Below, piece after piece: positions 6,825 through 14,465 of a DNA stretch of 64,000 nucleotides (position 1 is its first letter; every line of letters starts with the position of its first letter). The notes beneath the pieces are model-generated. The model did no database searches and had not been told where the DNA came from. It was given only the letters and a program-made list of their open reading frames with translations. The translations under genes and the position numbers were made by a program. This DNA is from an uncultured Christensenellaceae bacterium (GTDB taxonomy: Bacteria; Bacillota; Clostridia; Christensenellales; Borkfalkiaceae): positions 1 through 64,000 of the forward strand of contig CAJUOV010000004.1 in NCBI GenBank assembly GCA_910588695.1, read 5' to 3'.

Positions 6825-7568
6825 ATGAAAAAGAAAACGGTCATCGATTTTATCCCGAGCATGGCGGCGGCGTTTGTAAGCGTTGTCTGCCTTTTAATTT
6901 ACTTTTTTGCTTTTCGCAAAAGCAATTACGTCGATATCTTAAAGGCTTGCGTCGTGCCTGTCGCCGCGCTTGCCATTCCGCTTTTGAATCTGATTTTCAA
7001 AATCCGTATTCCCTATGCGCTCAATATTGCGGTGGCAGCGTATGCGGTCGTCGCTCTCGACGGCGCGTCCGTACTGAATTTTTACGAATACATTCCCTAT
7101 TACGATAAATTTCTTCACACGGCGTTCGGGATCGTGGGCAGTTTTGTTATTTTTACCATGTTCCTCTACGGCAGAGGGGAAAAGATGAGACCGTGGTGCT
7201 TTTTTCTGTCGATTATGCTGTGCGTTCTCGGAATTGCCGCGATCTGGGAAATTTACGAGTATGCGGGTACGGCGATCTTTGGCTACGATATGCAGCTCTG
7301 GATGCCGAACATGTCCGAAGTCGGGGACATGACGGTACGCGAATTTTTTGAAAATTACGATCCGCTCTGGGATACGATCTGGGACATTATTGTTGCGGTG
7401 TTCGGAGTGCTGATGTTTTATGTCATTGTGCTCATTGATAAATTCTGCGGGTTCAGAATGTGCAAGAGTATCTATTTGCAGGTAATTTCGACGCGCAAGC
7501 CGGAAACGAACGCCGATGCGCGGGCGGAAGAGACGGAAGAGTTAAACGGAAGCGGAAATAAAAAATGA
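6825..7568 (+). CDS. polytopic membrane protein, DUF2238/YjdF-like
   Basis: An integral membrane protein with about six hydrophobic segments. The most telling part is the stretch around residues 92-150: YYDKFLHTAFG in one helix and IAAIWEIYEYAG in another. A later D-T-x-W-D motif (LWDTIWDIIVA, about residue 185) follows, the conserved charged pattern inside membrane helices seen in DUF2238/YjdF-type proteins. Function of that family is not established. The C-terminal ~30 residues are hydrophilic (ETNADARAEETEELNGSGNKK) and cytosolic by the positive-inside rule. Its stop overlaps the start of the next gene (ATGA), so it is translationally coupled to the MFS transporter. Confidence 0.7.
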   Translation: MKKKTVIDFIPSMAAAFVSVVCLLIYFFAFRKSNYVDILKACVVPVAALAIPLLNLIFKIRIPYALNIAVAAYAVVALDGASVLNFYEYIPYYDKFLHTAFGIVGSFVIFTMFLYGRGEKMRPWCFFLSIMLCVLGIAAIWEIYEYAGTAIFGYDMQLWMPNMSEVGDMTVREFFENYDPLWDTIWDIIVAVFGVLMFYVIVLIDKFCGFRMCKSIYLQVISTRKPETNADARAEETEELNGSGNKK

Positions 7569-8776
7569 AGTTAAGTTATAAAAATACGATCGCAGCAAGT
7601 TTTATCGGATATATCGTGCAGGCGATCGTCAATATTTTTGTGCCGCTTCTGTTCGTCACCTTTCAGACGCAGTATGCTACGCCGCTGTCCGAGATCACCG
7701 TTCTGATCGCCGTAAACTTTGCGGTGCAACTCTCGGTAGATCTTTCGTCCGCGTTTTTCATCGATAAAATCGGATACCGCGCGGCGGCGGTGACCGCGCA
7801 TGCGTTTGCCGCCGCGGGGTTGGTTCTTTTGACGTTTCTGCCCGAACTGTTTTCCGAAGCGTTCTGGGGGCTTTTGATTTCCGTGATCGTCTATGCGTTC
7901 GGCGGCGGTCTTTTGGAGGTAATCGTCAGCCCCATCGTCGAAGGGTGTCCGACCAAGAATAAGGCGCAGACAATGGGCTTTCTGCATTCGTTTTACTGTT
8001 GGGGATCGGTCGCCGTCGTCGGATTTTCCACGCTGTTCTTTGCGCTGTGCGGCGTAGAAAACTGGAAGATCATGACATGGGTCTGGGCGGCGGTTCCTCT
8101 GTGCAACCTAGTTTATTTCTGTTTTGTACCCCTTATGCCGCTGAACGAAGAGGGACGGGGACTCGGGATCAAAAGTCTTTTCAAGAACAAATACCTTTGG
8201 ATATTTCTTTTGATCATGCTCTGTGCGGGCGCGTGCGAGCTGGCGATCTCGCAGTGGGCTTCGCTGTTCGCAGAAAAGGGGTTGGGGGTCAGTAAAACGG
8301 TGGGGGATCTGGCGGGTCCCGCGCTTTTCGCTCTGCTGATGGGCATATCCCGCCTGATTTACGGCAGACTGAGCCAAAAAATCAAGATCGGCTTTTTAAT
8401 GCTGATCGGCGCAGTGTTGTGTATGGCGTCCTATCTGATCATTGCGCTCGTGCCGCACCCCGCCGCGGGGCTTGTCGGCATGGGATTGAGCGGGTTTGCC
8501 GTCGGGTCGCTGTGGCCGGGGGCGTTCAGCGGCGCGGCGGAATCCGTTAAAGGGGGCGGCGCCACGATGTACGCGTTCCTCGCGCTTGCGGGGGATTCGG
8601 GCTGTATTTTGGGTCCCGCCGTTGCGGGCGCCTTCGGAGACGATCTACATACGGGCATTCTCATTGCCGTGATATTCCCCGTACTTCTGATCGCGGGGAT
8701 TGCAGTGTTGTTTGCGATGAAGAAAAGAGACTGTAAAAAGGAGCGCGAAACGCATGATCCGGATCAGCTGTCTTGA
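7565..8776 (+). CDS. major facilitator superfamily transporter
   Basis: A 403-residue, twelve-helix MFS permease. Hydrophobic segments repeat through the whole length, and a conserved acidic/basic loop is visible after helix 2 (SAFFIDKIGYRAA, about residue 63), a variant of the MFS D-x3-G-x-R motif. A matching loop in the second half is SRLIYGRLSQK (about residue 261). The overall look is that of the sugar/fucose-permease-like branch (GFLHSFYCWGSVAVVG, about residue 139). Substrate unknown. Its start overlaps the previous gene by 4 nt and its end overlaps the next start by 23 nt, a tight operon. Confidence 0.85.
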   Translation: MKLSYKNTIAASFIGYIVQAIVNIFVPLLFVTFQTQYATPLSEITVLIAVNFAVQLSVDLSSAFFIDKIGYRAAAVTAHAFAAAGLVLLTFLPELFSEAFWGLLISVIVYAFGGGLLEVIVSPIVEGCPTKNKAQTMGFLHSFYCWGSVAVVGFSTLFFALCGVENWKIMTWVWAAVPLCNLVYFCFVPLMPLNEEGRGLGIKSLFKNKYLWIFLLIMLCAGACELAISQWASLFAEKGLGVSKTVGDLAGPALFALLMGISRLIYGRLSQKIKIGFLMLIGAVLCMASYLIIALVPHPAAGLVGMGLSGFAVGSLWPGAFSGAAESVKGGGATMYAFLALAGDSGCILGPAVAGAFGDDLHTGILIAVIFPVLLIAGIAVLFAMKKRDCKKERETHDPDQLS

Positions 8777-9392
8777 CGTTGCAACGCTCTCCGAAGAACG
8801 CTGCGCTGAAATTTTGAACTTGCTCTCCGAAGAACGCAGGCGGCGGGCGGAACGGTATCTGAACGGGAACGACAGAGCGCTTTGTATCGGCGCGGGATAT
8901 TTGTTGGACTGCGCTCTGAAAGAGCGCGGAAAGTCCGAACGGGACGCATGTTACCGCTTCGGCGCGCACGGCAAGCCCTATCTTGCGGACGGAACCTTCT
9001 GTTTCAATCTTTCGCACAGCGGAACGCTTGCCGTTCTGGCGGTCGGAGAGAGCGAAATCGGGATCGACGTCGAAAAAGTGCGTCCCGTCTCCGAATCGCT
9101 CGAAAAACGGGTGTGTTCGGAGCGGGAGCAAGCCTATCTTGCGAAATGCGGCGCGGGACGGGAAGAGGAGTTTTTCCGTATCTGGACGGCAAAGGAAAGC
9201 GTGATGAAATACGACGGGCGGGGGCTTTTGCTTCCGTTCCGCGAAATAGAAGCGATTCCGACTGCCCGCGGTTTGACGGCGCGGTTCGGCGGCGCGGAAC
9301 TCGGGATCAAAGAATTTGCCGTCCGCGGGTTCCGGGGCAGCGTCTGCGCCGAAGAGGATTGTGCGGAAACCGTGCAGGAATTGTGTCTGTAA
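8754..9392 (+). CDS. Sfp-type 4'-phosphopantetheinyl transferase
   Basis: Transfers the phosphopantetheine arm of CoA to a serine of carrier proteins, activating acyl-carrier or peptidyl-carrier domains. The 212-residue length is typical of the Sfp/Gsp branch rather than the short AcpS branch. The motifs are all present: FNLSHSG (about residue 83), IGIDVE with the Mg-binding Asp (about 102), and FRIWTAKESVMKYDGRGL (about 141-158). It begins inside the last 23 bases of the MFS gene with AAGGAG ahead of it. No polyketide or peptide synthetase is in the window, so its carrier protein could be the fatty-acid ACP. Confidence 0.9.
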   Translation: MIRISCLDVATLSEERCAEILNLLSEERRRRAERYLNGNDRALCIGAGYLLDCALKERGKSERDACYRFGAHGKPYLADGTFCFNLSHSGTLAVLAVGESEIGIDVEKVRPVSESLEKRVCSEREQAYLAKCGAGREEEFFRIWTAKESVMKYDGRGLLLPFREIEAIPTARGLTARFGGAELGIKEFAVRGFRGSVCAEEDCAETVQELCL

Positions 9393-9439
9393 CGGCTGTT
9401 GCGGCGGCGGGACGAATTGTGAAATCCGCACTTTTCCGC

Positions 9440-9469
9440 TTGACGGTGGATATGATAAAGTGGTATGAT
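9440..9469 (+). promoter_or_regulatory. sigma-A promoter of dxs-nadA
   Basis: TTGACG (9440-9445) and TATGAT (9464-9469) are 18 bp apart. The ATG at 9465 lies inside the -10 box, so it cannot be the dxs start. Confidence 0.7.
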
Positions 9470-9506
9470 AAAAAGGCGGATAACGCAAACGGACGGCGGT
9501 GGAAAA

Positions 9507-11345
9507 GTGCTTGAAAAGGTGCATAGCCCGGAGGATGTAAAAGCTCTCTCCCTCGAAGAGCTGGGAATTCTTGCGGGCGAGATCAGAGACAATATCATCG
9601 GGACCGTTTCGAGAAACGGCGGACATCTGGCTTCCAACCTCGGGATCGTGGAGGTCACCCTCGCGTTGCACAAAGTCTTTTCTTTGCCCGAAGACGCCCT
9701 TCTGTTCGACGTAGGACATCAGTGTTATGCGCATAAGCTCGTGACGGGACGGGCAGACCGTTTCGATTCCCTGCGCCGCAAAGGCGGCGTGTCCGGATTT
9801 CAGAAGAGAGGGGAGAGCGAGTACGATCCTTTCAGCGAAGGGCACAGCGGATCTTCGCTTTCGCAGGCGCTCGGGCTGGCTGCGGCGAATAAGCTCATAG
9901 GGAAAGAAGCCTATACGGTCGTGGTTGTCGGCGACGGCTCCCTTACGAACGGCATGATCTATGAAGCGCTCAATAATTGCGGCGATAAAGAATTGCGGCT
10001 TTTAATCGTCGTAAACGACAACGATATGTCAATTTCCGAAAACGTCGGAGGAGTGCATAATCACCTTACCAAGATCCGCACGAGCAAGCGTTATTTCAGT
10101 TTCAAATACCGCACCGAGCGGTTTTTACGGAAAATTCCGTTTATCGGAAAACTCATCGAAAAAATGCTCCGCGCGTTCAAGCGGTTTCTCAAAAATATTT
10201 TTGTCCACAATACCCTTTTCGAGGATATGGGGGTCAAATATTACGGACCGATGGACGGGCACAATCTCAAAAAGCTCGTGAATATCTTCAACGAGGCGAA
10301 GTCGCACAATACGATCGCGGTCGTCAACGTAAAAACGAAGAAGGGCAAGGGGTACGCTTTTGCGGAGAAAGAACCGGATAAGTATCATTCGGTTTCGCCG
10401 TTCGATCCCGAAGCGGGAGTTACGGCGGCGGAGAAAAAAACATTTACCCGTGTCGCGGGCGAGCTTCTCTGCGAACGGGCGGAAAACGATTCGCGGGTGT
10501 GCGCGTTGACCGCAGCCATGTGCGAGGGAACGGGGCTTACGGCGTTTTCCAAACGGTATCCCGAGCGCTTTTTCGACGTGGGGATTGCGGAGGAGCATGC
10601 GGTCGCATTTGCGGGCGGGCTCTCCGCAAGCGGTATGAAGCCTGTGCTTGTTCTCTATTCCACGTTTGCGCAGAGGGTGTACGATCAGCTGTTGCACGAC
10701 GTTTCATTGCAGGGGTTACCGCTGACCCTCCTTCTCGATCACTGCGGATTCGTGGACGGCGACGGGATCACTCATCAGGGAATTTTCGACGTTTCGCTAT
10801 TTTCTTCGGTGCCGAATACCGAGATTTACGCGCCCGAAAGCTACGCGGAACTTGCGGACGCGTTGGACTTCGGGTTGGAGAGCGATAAAATTACGATCGT
10901 GCGTTATCCCAAGGGGGAAGAAACCCTCAAAGAAGAGGGCGGAGAAACCGATGAAGAATGGTTCGCCTATTCCCCCGAAATTCAAAAGGCGGAAATTGCG
11001 ATTGTCACTTACGGACGGGTATCCGAAAGGGCGCGGCAGGCTGCGGAAATACTCGGCGCGCGCGCGGGCGTTTTGAGGTTGAAAAAAATTTATCCGCTTG
11101 ACTTTGAAAAACTGACGTCTCTTTTGCGGAATGTGAAACTCGTGTATGTTCTCGAAGAGGGCTGCAAGGCGGGCGGGATCGGTGAAAAACTCGCGGCGGG
11201 GTTTGCGGAAAAAGGCGTTAAAGTGCTCGTGCATGCGATCGAGGGATTTGTCGGGCAGGGCACAGCTTGGGAACTGTTTGAAGAATACGGATTTACGCCC
11301 GAGAACGTTGCAGAAGAGATTGCGGCGGAACTTGGGAACGAATGA
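9507..11345 (+). CDS. dxs: 1-deoxy-D-xylulose-5-phosphate synthase
   Basis: First enzyme of the methylerythritol phosphate route: condenses pyruvate and glyceraldehyde 3-phosphate using thiamine diphosphate; it also feeds thiamine and pyridoxal synthesis. I choose the GTG at 9507, giving 612 residues starting LEKVHSPEDVKALS as in the family. The in-frame ATG at 9465 lies within the -10 box of the promoter. Motifs: FDVGHQCYAHK (about residue 65), the thiamine-diphosphate site GDGSLTNGMIYEALNN (about 138), DVGIAEEHAVAFAGG with the catalytic Glu (about 358), and the transketolase C-terminal domain. IspE for the same pathway is at 32403. nadA follows 10 bp downstream. Confidence 0.95.
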   Translation: MLEKVHSPEDVKALSLEELGILAGEIRDNIIGTVSRNGGHLASNLGIVEVTLALHKVFSLPEDALLFDVGHQCYAHKLVTGRADRFDSLRRKGGVSGFQKRGESEYDPFSEGHSGSSLSQALGLAAANKLIGKEAYTVVVVGDGSLTNGMIYEALNNCGDKELRLLIVVNDNDMSISENVGGVHNHLTKIRTSKRYFSFKYRTERFLRKIPFIGKLIEKMLRAFKRFLKNIFVHNTLFEDMGVKYYGPMDGHNLKKLVNIFNEAKSHNTIAVVNVKTKKGKGYAFAEKEPDKYHSVSPFDPEAGVTAAEKKTFTRVAGELLCERAENDSRVCALTAAMCEGTGLTAFSKRYPERFFDVGIAEEHAVAFAGGLSASGMKPVLVLYSTFAQRVYDQLLHDVSLQGLPLTLLLDHCGFVDGDGITHQGIFDVSLFSSVPNTEIYAPESYAELADALDFGLESDKITIVRYPKGEETLKEEGGETDEEWFAYSPEIQKAEIAIVTYGRVSERARQAAEILGARAGVLRLKKIYPLDFEKLTSLLRNVKLVYVLEEGCKAGGIGEKLAAGFAEKGVKVLVHAIEGFVGQGTAWELFEEYGFTPENVAEEIAAELGNE

Positions 11346-11355
11346 GGAAGAGAAC

Positions 11356-12270
11356 ATGACGATGCGGGCGATGCAGAGCGAAATTCTGCGGTTGAAAAAG
11401 GAACGGGGCGTTCTCGTCCTCGCGCATTCCTACGAGCGGCGCGAGGTTGTGGAGATCGCGGACGTGACGGGCGACAGTTATCGGCTCGCTTGCGCCGCCA
11501 AGAATGCAAAGGAGCGGGAAGTGCTCGTGTGCGGCGTGCGTTTTATGGCGGAGACCGTGAAGATTCTTTCGCCCGAAAAGCGCGTGATCCTTTCCGAAAA
11601 AAACGCGGGCTGTCCCATGGCGGAGCAGCTCTCTGCGGAAGAGCTTGCAAAACTGAAAGAGATTTATCCGCATGCGGCAGTTGCGGCGTATGTCAACACG
11701 ACGGCGCGGCTCAAAGCGCTTGCGGACGTGTGCGTCACTTCGTCGTCTGCCGTGAAAGTGCTCTCCCGTCTCGATGCGAAAGAAATTTTGTTTGTGCCCG
11801 ATTCCCATTTGGGCAGGTATTGTCGGAAGCGGCTTCCCGATAAAATATTTTATTTTTACGAGGGCGGCTGTCCCGTACATCTGCAAGCGCAGAAAAGCGA
11901 CGTTGAGCGGATGAAAGCAGAGTATCCGGAAGCGTTGCTTCTTGCGCACCCCGAATGCCGTGACGAGATCGTCGACGCTGCCGATTACGTGGGCTCTACG
12001 AGCGGGATCATGGACTTTGTGAAAACGTCGGATGCGACGGAATTTATCATCGGCACCGAGAACACGATCGCAGAGCATTTGCGGTTTGAGTATCCCGAAA
12101 AAAAATTCATTCCGCTTTCGGAGGAGCTTGTCTGCGCGGACATGCGTCTTACTACGTTGAAAAGCGTGCTGAACTGTCTTTCGTCCGGCGGCGAAGAGAT
12201 TACGCTGGACGAGCCGTTGCGCCTTGCCGCAAAGCGAAGTCTCGATAAAATGATCGAATTGGGCGGTTGA
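11356..12270 (+). CDS. nadA: quinolinate synthase A
   Basis: Condenses iminoaspartate with dihydroxyacetone phosphate to quinolinate, the precursor of NAD; uses a [4Fe-4S] cluster. The ATG at 11356 has a GAGGAAGAG ribosome binding site and gives 304 residues, the normal size; the same frame extends upstream only into the end of dxs. Landmarks are LVLAHSYERREV near the start, VCGVRFMAETVKIL, NAGCPMA, VNTTARLKA, VTSSSAV, GGCPVH, HPEC, TEN and CADMRLTTL. The cysteines in NAGCPMA, GGCPVH and LVCADM are the expected cluster ligands. No nadB or nadC is nearby, so aspartate oxidase or dehydrogenase must be elsewhere. Confidence 0.95.
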   Translation: MTMRAMQSEILRLKKERGVLVLAHSYERREVVEIADVTGDSYRLACAAKNAKEREVLVCGVRFMAETVKILSPEKRVILSEKNAGCPMAEQLSAEELAKLKEIYPHAAVAAYVNTTARLKALADVCVTSSSAVKVLSRLDAKEILFVPDSHLGRYCRKRLPDKIFYFYEGGCPVHLQAQKSDVERMKAEYPEALLLAHPECRDEIVDAADYVGSTSGIMDFVKTSDATEFIIGTENTIAEHLRFEYPEKKFIPLSEELVCADMRLTTLKSVLNCLSSGGEEITLDEPLRLAAKRSLDKMIELGG

Positions 12271-12302
12271 GAGTTCGAACGACGGATGAGGGATAAGAGA
12301 AT

Positions 12303-14426
12303 ATGAGAAAATACAGAGAAAATTATCTTGTGGAATTATTGCTCGGTTCTTTGACCGCGGAGCAGTGCGAATCGAGCGAACGGGAAGAATTTTTATCAAG
12401 TATCAAAAAATTCGTAGATCAGATCCCCGGCGGATTTTTTATCTACCGCGAGGGCGGCAGCGAAGAGATTCTGTTTGTGAACCAAGCAGTTTTGCAAATT
12501 TACGGCTGTAAAGATATCAAAGAGTTTTTTGCGCTTACGGGCGGTTCTTTTCGCGGAATGGTTCATCCGGACGATCTCGAAAGAGTGGAGAAAAGTATCG
12601 AAAAACAGATTTATGCCACAGATGGCGATCTGGATTATGTAGAGTACCGCATCGTGAAGAAGGGCGGCGAAGTAAGATGGGTCGAAGACTACGGGCACAT
12701 TATCAGAAATGAAAAAGAGAATGTGTTTTACGTCTTTATGACGGACGCGACGGAGAAAATATCCAACCGCATCAAAGAGAAGCAGGAAAAAGAACAGACG
12801 CTTAAAACGTTAATCGAAGAGTACGATAAAGAACGCAAACTTATCCGTCAGGAACATCTGCAACGGTTGCAGGTCATCGAGGGACTGAGCATTAACTACG
12901 ACTCTATTTTGTATGCCGATCTCGAAATGAACACCGTGCTTGCTTATCGGGTCAGCAGTCGTTTTCAATTACAGTTTATGGAGAAACTGCAACTGGATAA
13001 CTTTGCAAAAGTCATGAAAACTTATGTTGAGGCAAACGTTCATCCGGACGATCGCGCCTATTATTCGGAATGCACGCAGGAGGATTATATCCGTCGTCGG
13101 CTTGCCGAAGATAATACCTTTTATATCAATTACCGCTGTATCGAAAAAGGAGAAGTCAAATATTTGCAGCTGCGCATCGTCGACGTGGGGGAGACGCGCG
13201 GCAATAAAATCGTTCTCGGATACAGGCGGGTGGACGATGAGGTTTTGCAGGGGGTCAAGCGCAGAAAAATTCTCGAAGAAGCTCTTGCGGCGGCGCGCGC
13301 GGCGGATATTGCGAAAAACTCTTTTCTTTCCAATATGTCGCACGACATGAGAACGCCGCTCAACGCGATGTTCGGGTATCTTGCGCTGGCGCGTAAGAAT
13401 GCGACCGATCCGTCCGCCGTTGCGGAATACCTCAATAAAATCGAACGCGCGGGGAAAAGCATACTCGAACTTGTCGTGAAAGTTCTGGAATTTTCTTATG
13501 CGGAGTCAAGCGAGGCAAGCGTAAACGAAGAGGAGTGCTCTTTATACGCGCTTCTTTCGGATGTGTACGCCGAACTCCTGCCTCGGGCGCGGCTGAAAAA
13601 GATCGACGTGACCCTTGATGCCGCCGGATTACAGCACGATATTGTGTCGGCAGACGCGGAAAAACTCAAACAGACGCTCACATATATTGCCAATAATGCG
13701 GTCAAGTACACGAAGAACGGAGGCTGGGTACGGATTTCGGCGTTCGAGCGGGAACGGATTTCCGCAGAGATCGCAACTTACGTTTTTACCGTGCAGGACA
13801 ACGGAGTCGGGATCAGCGAAGAGGCGCTGCCCCGCATTTTCGATCCTTTCGAGCGGGAGCAGAATACCACGCTGAGCGGAGAGTACGGCACGGGGCTCGG
13901 ACTTGCGATCGTGAAACACTTCGTTACGCTCATGGGCGGAACGGTGGAAGCGAAGAGCAAAGTGGGCGAGGGCAGTACGTTTACCGTAACATTGAGTCTT
14001 AAAACAAGAGCGGACGATAAGAACGAAGAGGAGAACGCCGATTTCACGGGCAAGAGAATTCTTATTGTAGAAGATAACGAAATCAATCGGGAGATCGAGA
14101 CGGAGATTTTAGAGGATCTCGGTTTTACGGTGGACACGGCGGAGAACGGTAGGATCGCCGTCGATAAAGTGGCGGCGGAAGGAAGCGGCTATTCGGTTGT
14201 ATTGATGGATATTCAGATGCCCGTCATGGACGGGATCGAAGCGGCAAAAGCGATAAGGGCTCTGCCCGAGAAAAATACGGCGCGGGTGCCCATCGTCGCG
14301 CTTTCCGCAAACGCGTTCGAGAGCGACAGACGCGCTTCGCTCGACGCGGGCATGAACGCGCACCTTTCCAAACCGCTCGATGTTCCGCAATTTCTGAAAA
14401 CGGTGGCAAAACTGATCGGCGATTAA
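12303..14426 (+). CDS. hybrid sensor histidine kinase/response regulator with PAS domains
   Basis: A soluble two-component hybrid of 707 residues. Order: a PAS domain at about 38-150 (GGFFIYREGG ... MVHPDDLERVEK ... VFYVFMTDATE), a coiled-coil linker (150-190), a second PAS-like region (about 195-310) and the HisKA dimerisation helix with the phospho-His in MSHDMRTPLN (His347). The HATPase domain (NNAVKYTKNGG, DNGVGI, GTGLGLAIVKH) follows, then a C-terminal receiver domain (LIVEDNEINRE, LMDIQMPVMDG with Asp636, LSKPLD). There is no membrane segment, so the signal is probably cytosolic. No output partner is encoded beside it. It is monocistronic and ends in a bidirectional terminator. Confidence 0.93.
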   Translation: MRKYRENYLVELLLGSLTAEQCESSEREEFLSSIKKFVDQIPGGFFIYREGGSEEILFVNQAVLQIYGCKDIKEFFALTGGSFRGMVHPDDLERVEKSIEKQIYATDGDLDYVEYRIVKKGGEVRWVEDYGHIIRNEKENVFYVFMTDATEKISNRIKEKQEKEQTLKTLIEEYDKERKLIRQEHLQRLQVIEGLSINYDSILYADLEMNTVLAYRVSSRFQLQFMEKLQLDNFAKVMKTYVEANVHPDDRAYYSECTQEDYIRRRLAEDNTFYINYRCIEKGEVKYLQLRIVDVGETRGNKIVLGYRRVDDEVLQGVKRRKILEEALAAARAADIAKNSFLSNMSHDMRTPLNAMFGYLALARKNATDPSAVAEYLNKIERAGKSILELVVKVLEFSYAESSEASVNEEECSLYALLSDVYAELLPRARLKKIDVTLDAAGLQHDIVSADAEKLKQTLTYIANNAVKYTKNGGWVRISAFERERISAEIATYVFTVQDNGVGISEEALPRIFDPFEREQNTTLSGEYGTGLGLAIVKHFVTLMGGTVEAKSKVGEGSTFTVTLSLKTRADDKNEEENADFTGKRILIVEDNEINREIETEILEDLGFTVDTAENGRIAVDKVAAEGSGYSVVLMDIQMPVMDGIEAAKAIRALPEKNTARVPIVALSANAFESDRRASLDAGMNAHLSKPLDVPQFLKTVAKLIGD

Positions 14427-14430
14427 AATT

Positions 14431-14461
14431 AAAAAAGGATTCCGTTTCGGAATCCTTTTTT
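14431..14461. terminator. bidirectional terminator
   Basis: An AAAGGATTCCG / CGGAATCCTTT stem with a TTT loop is flanked by A and T runs. It ends the hybrid kinase and the convergent P-type ATPase gene. Confidence 0.88.
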
Positions 14462-14465
14462 TGAA

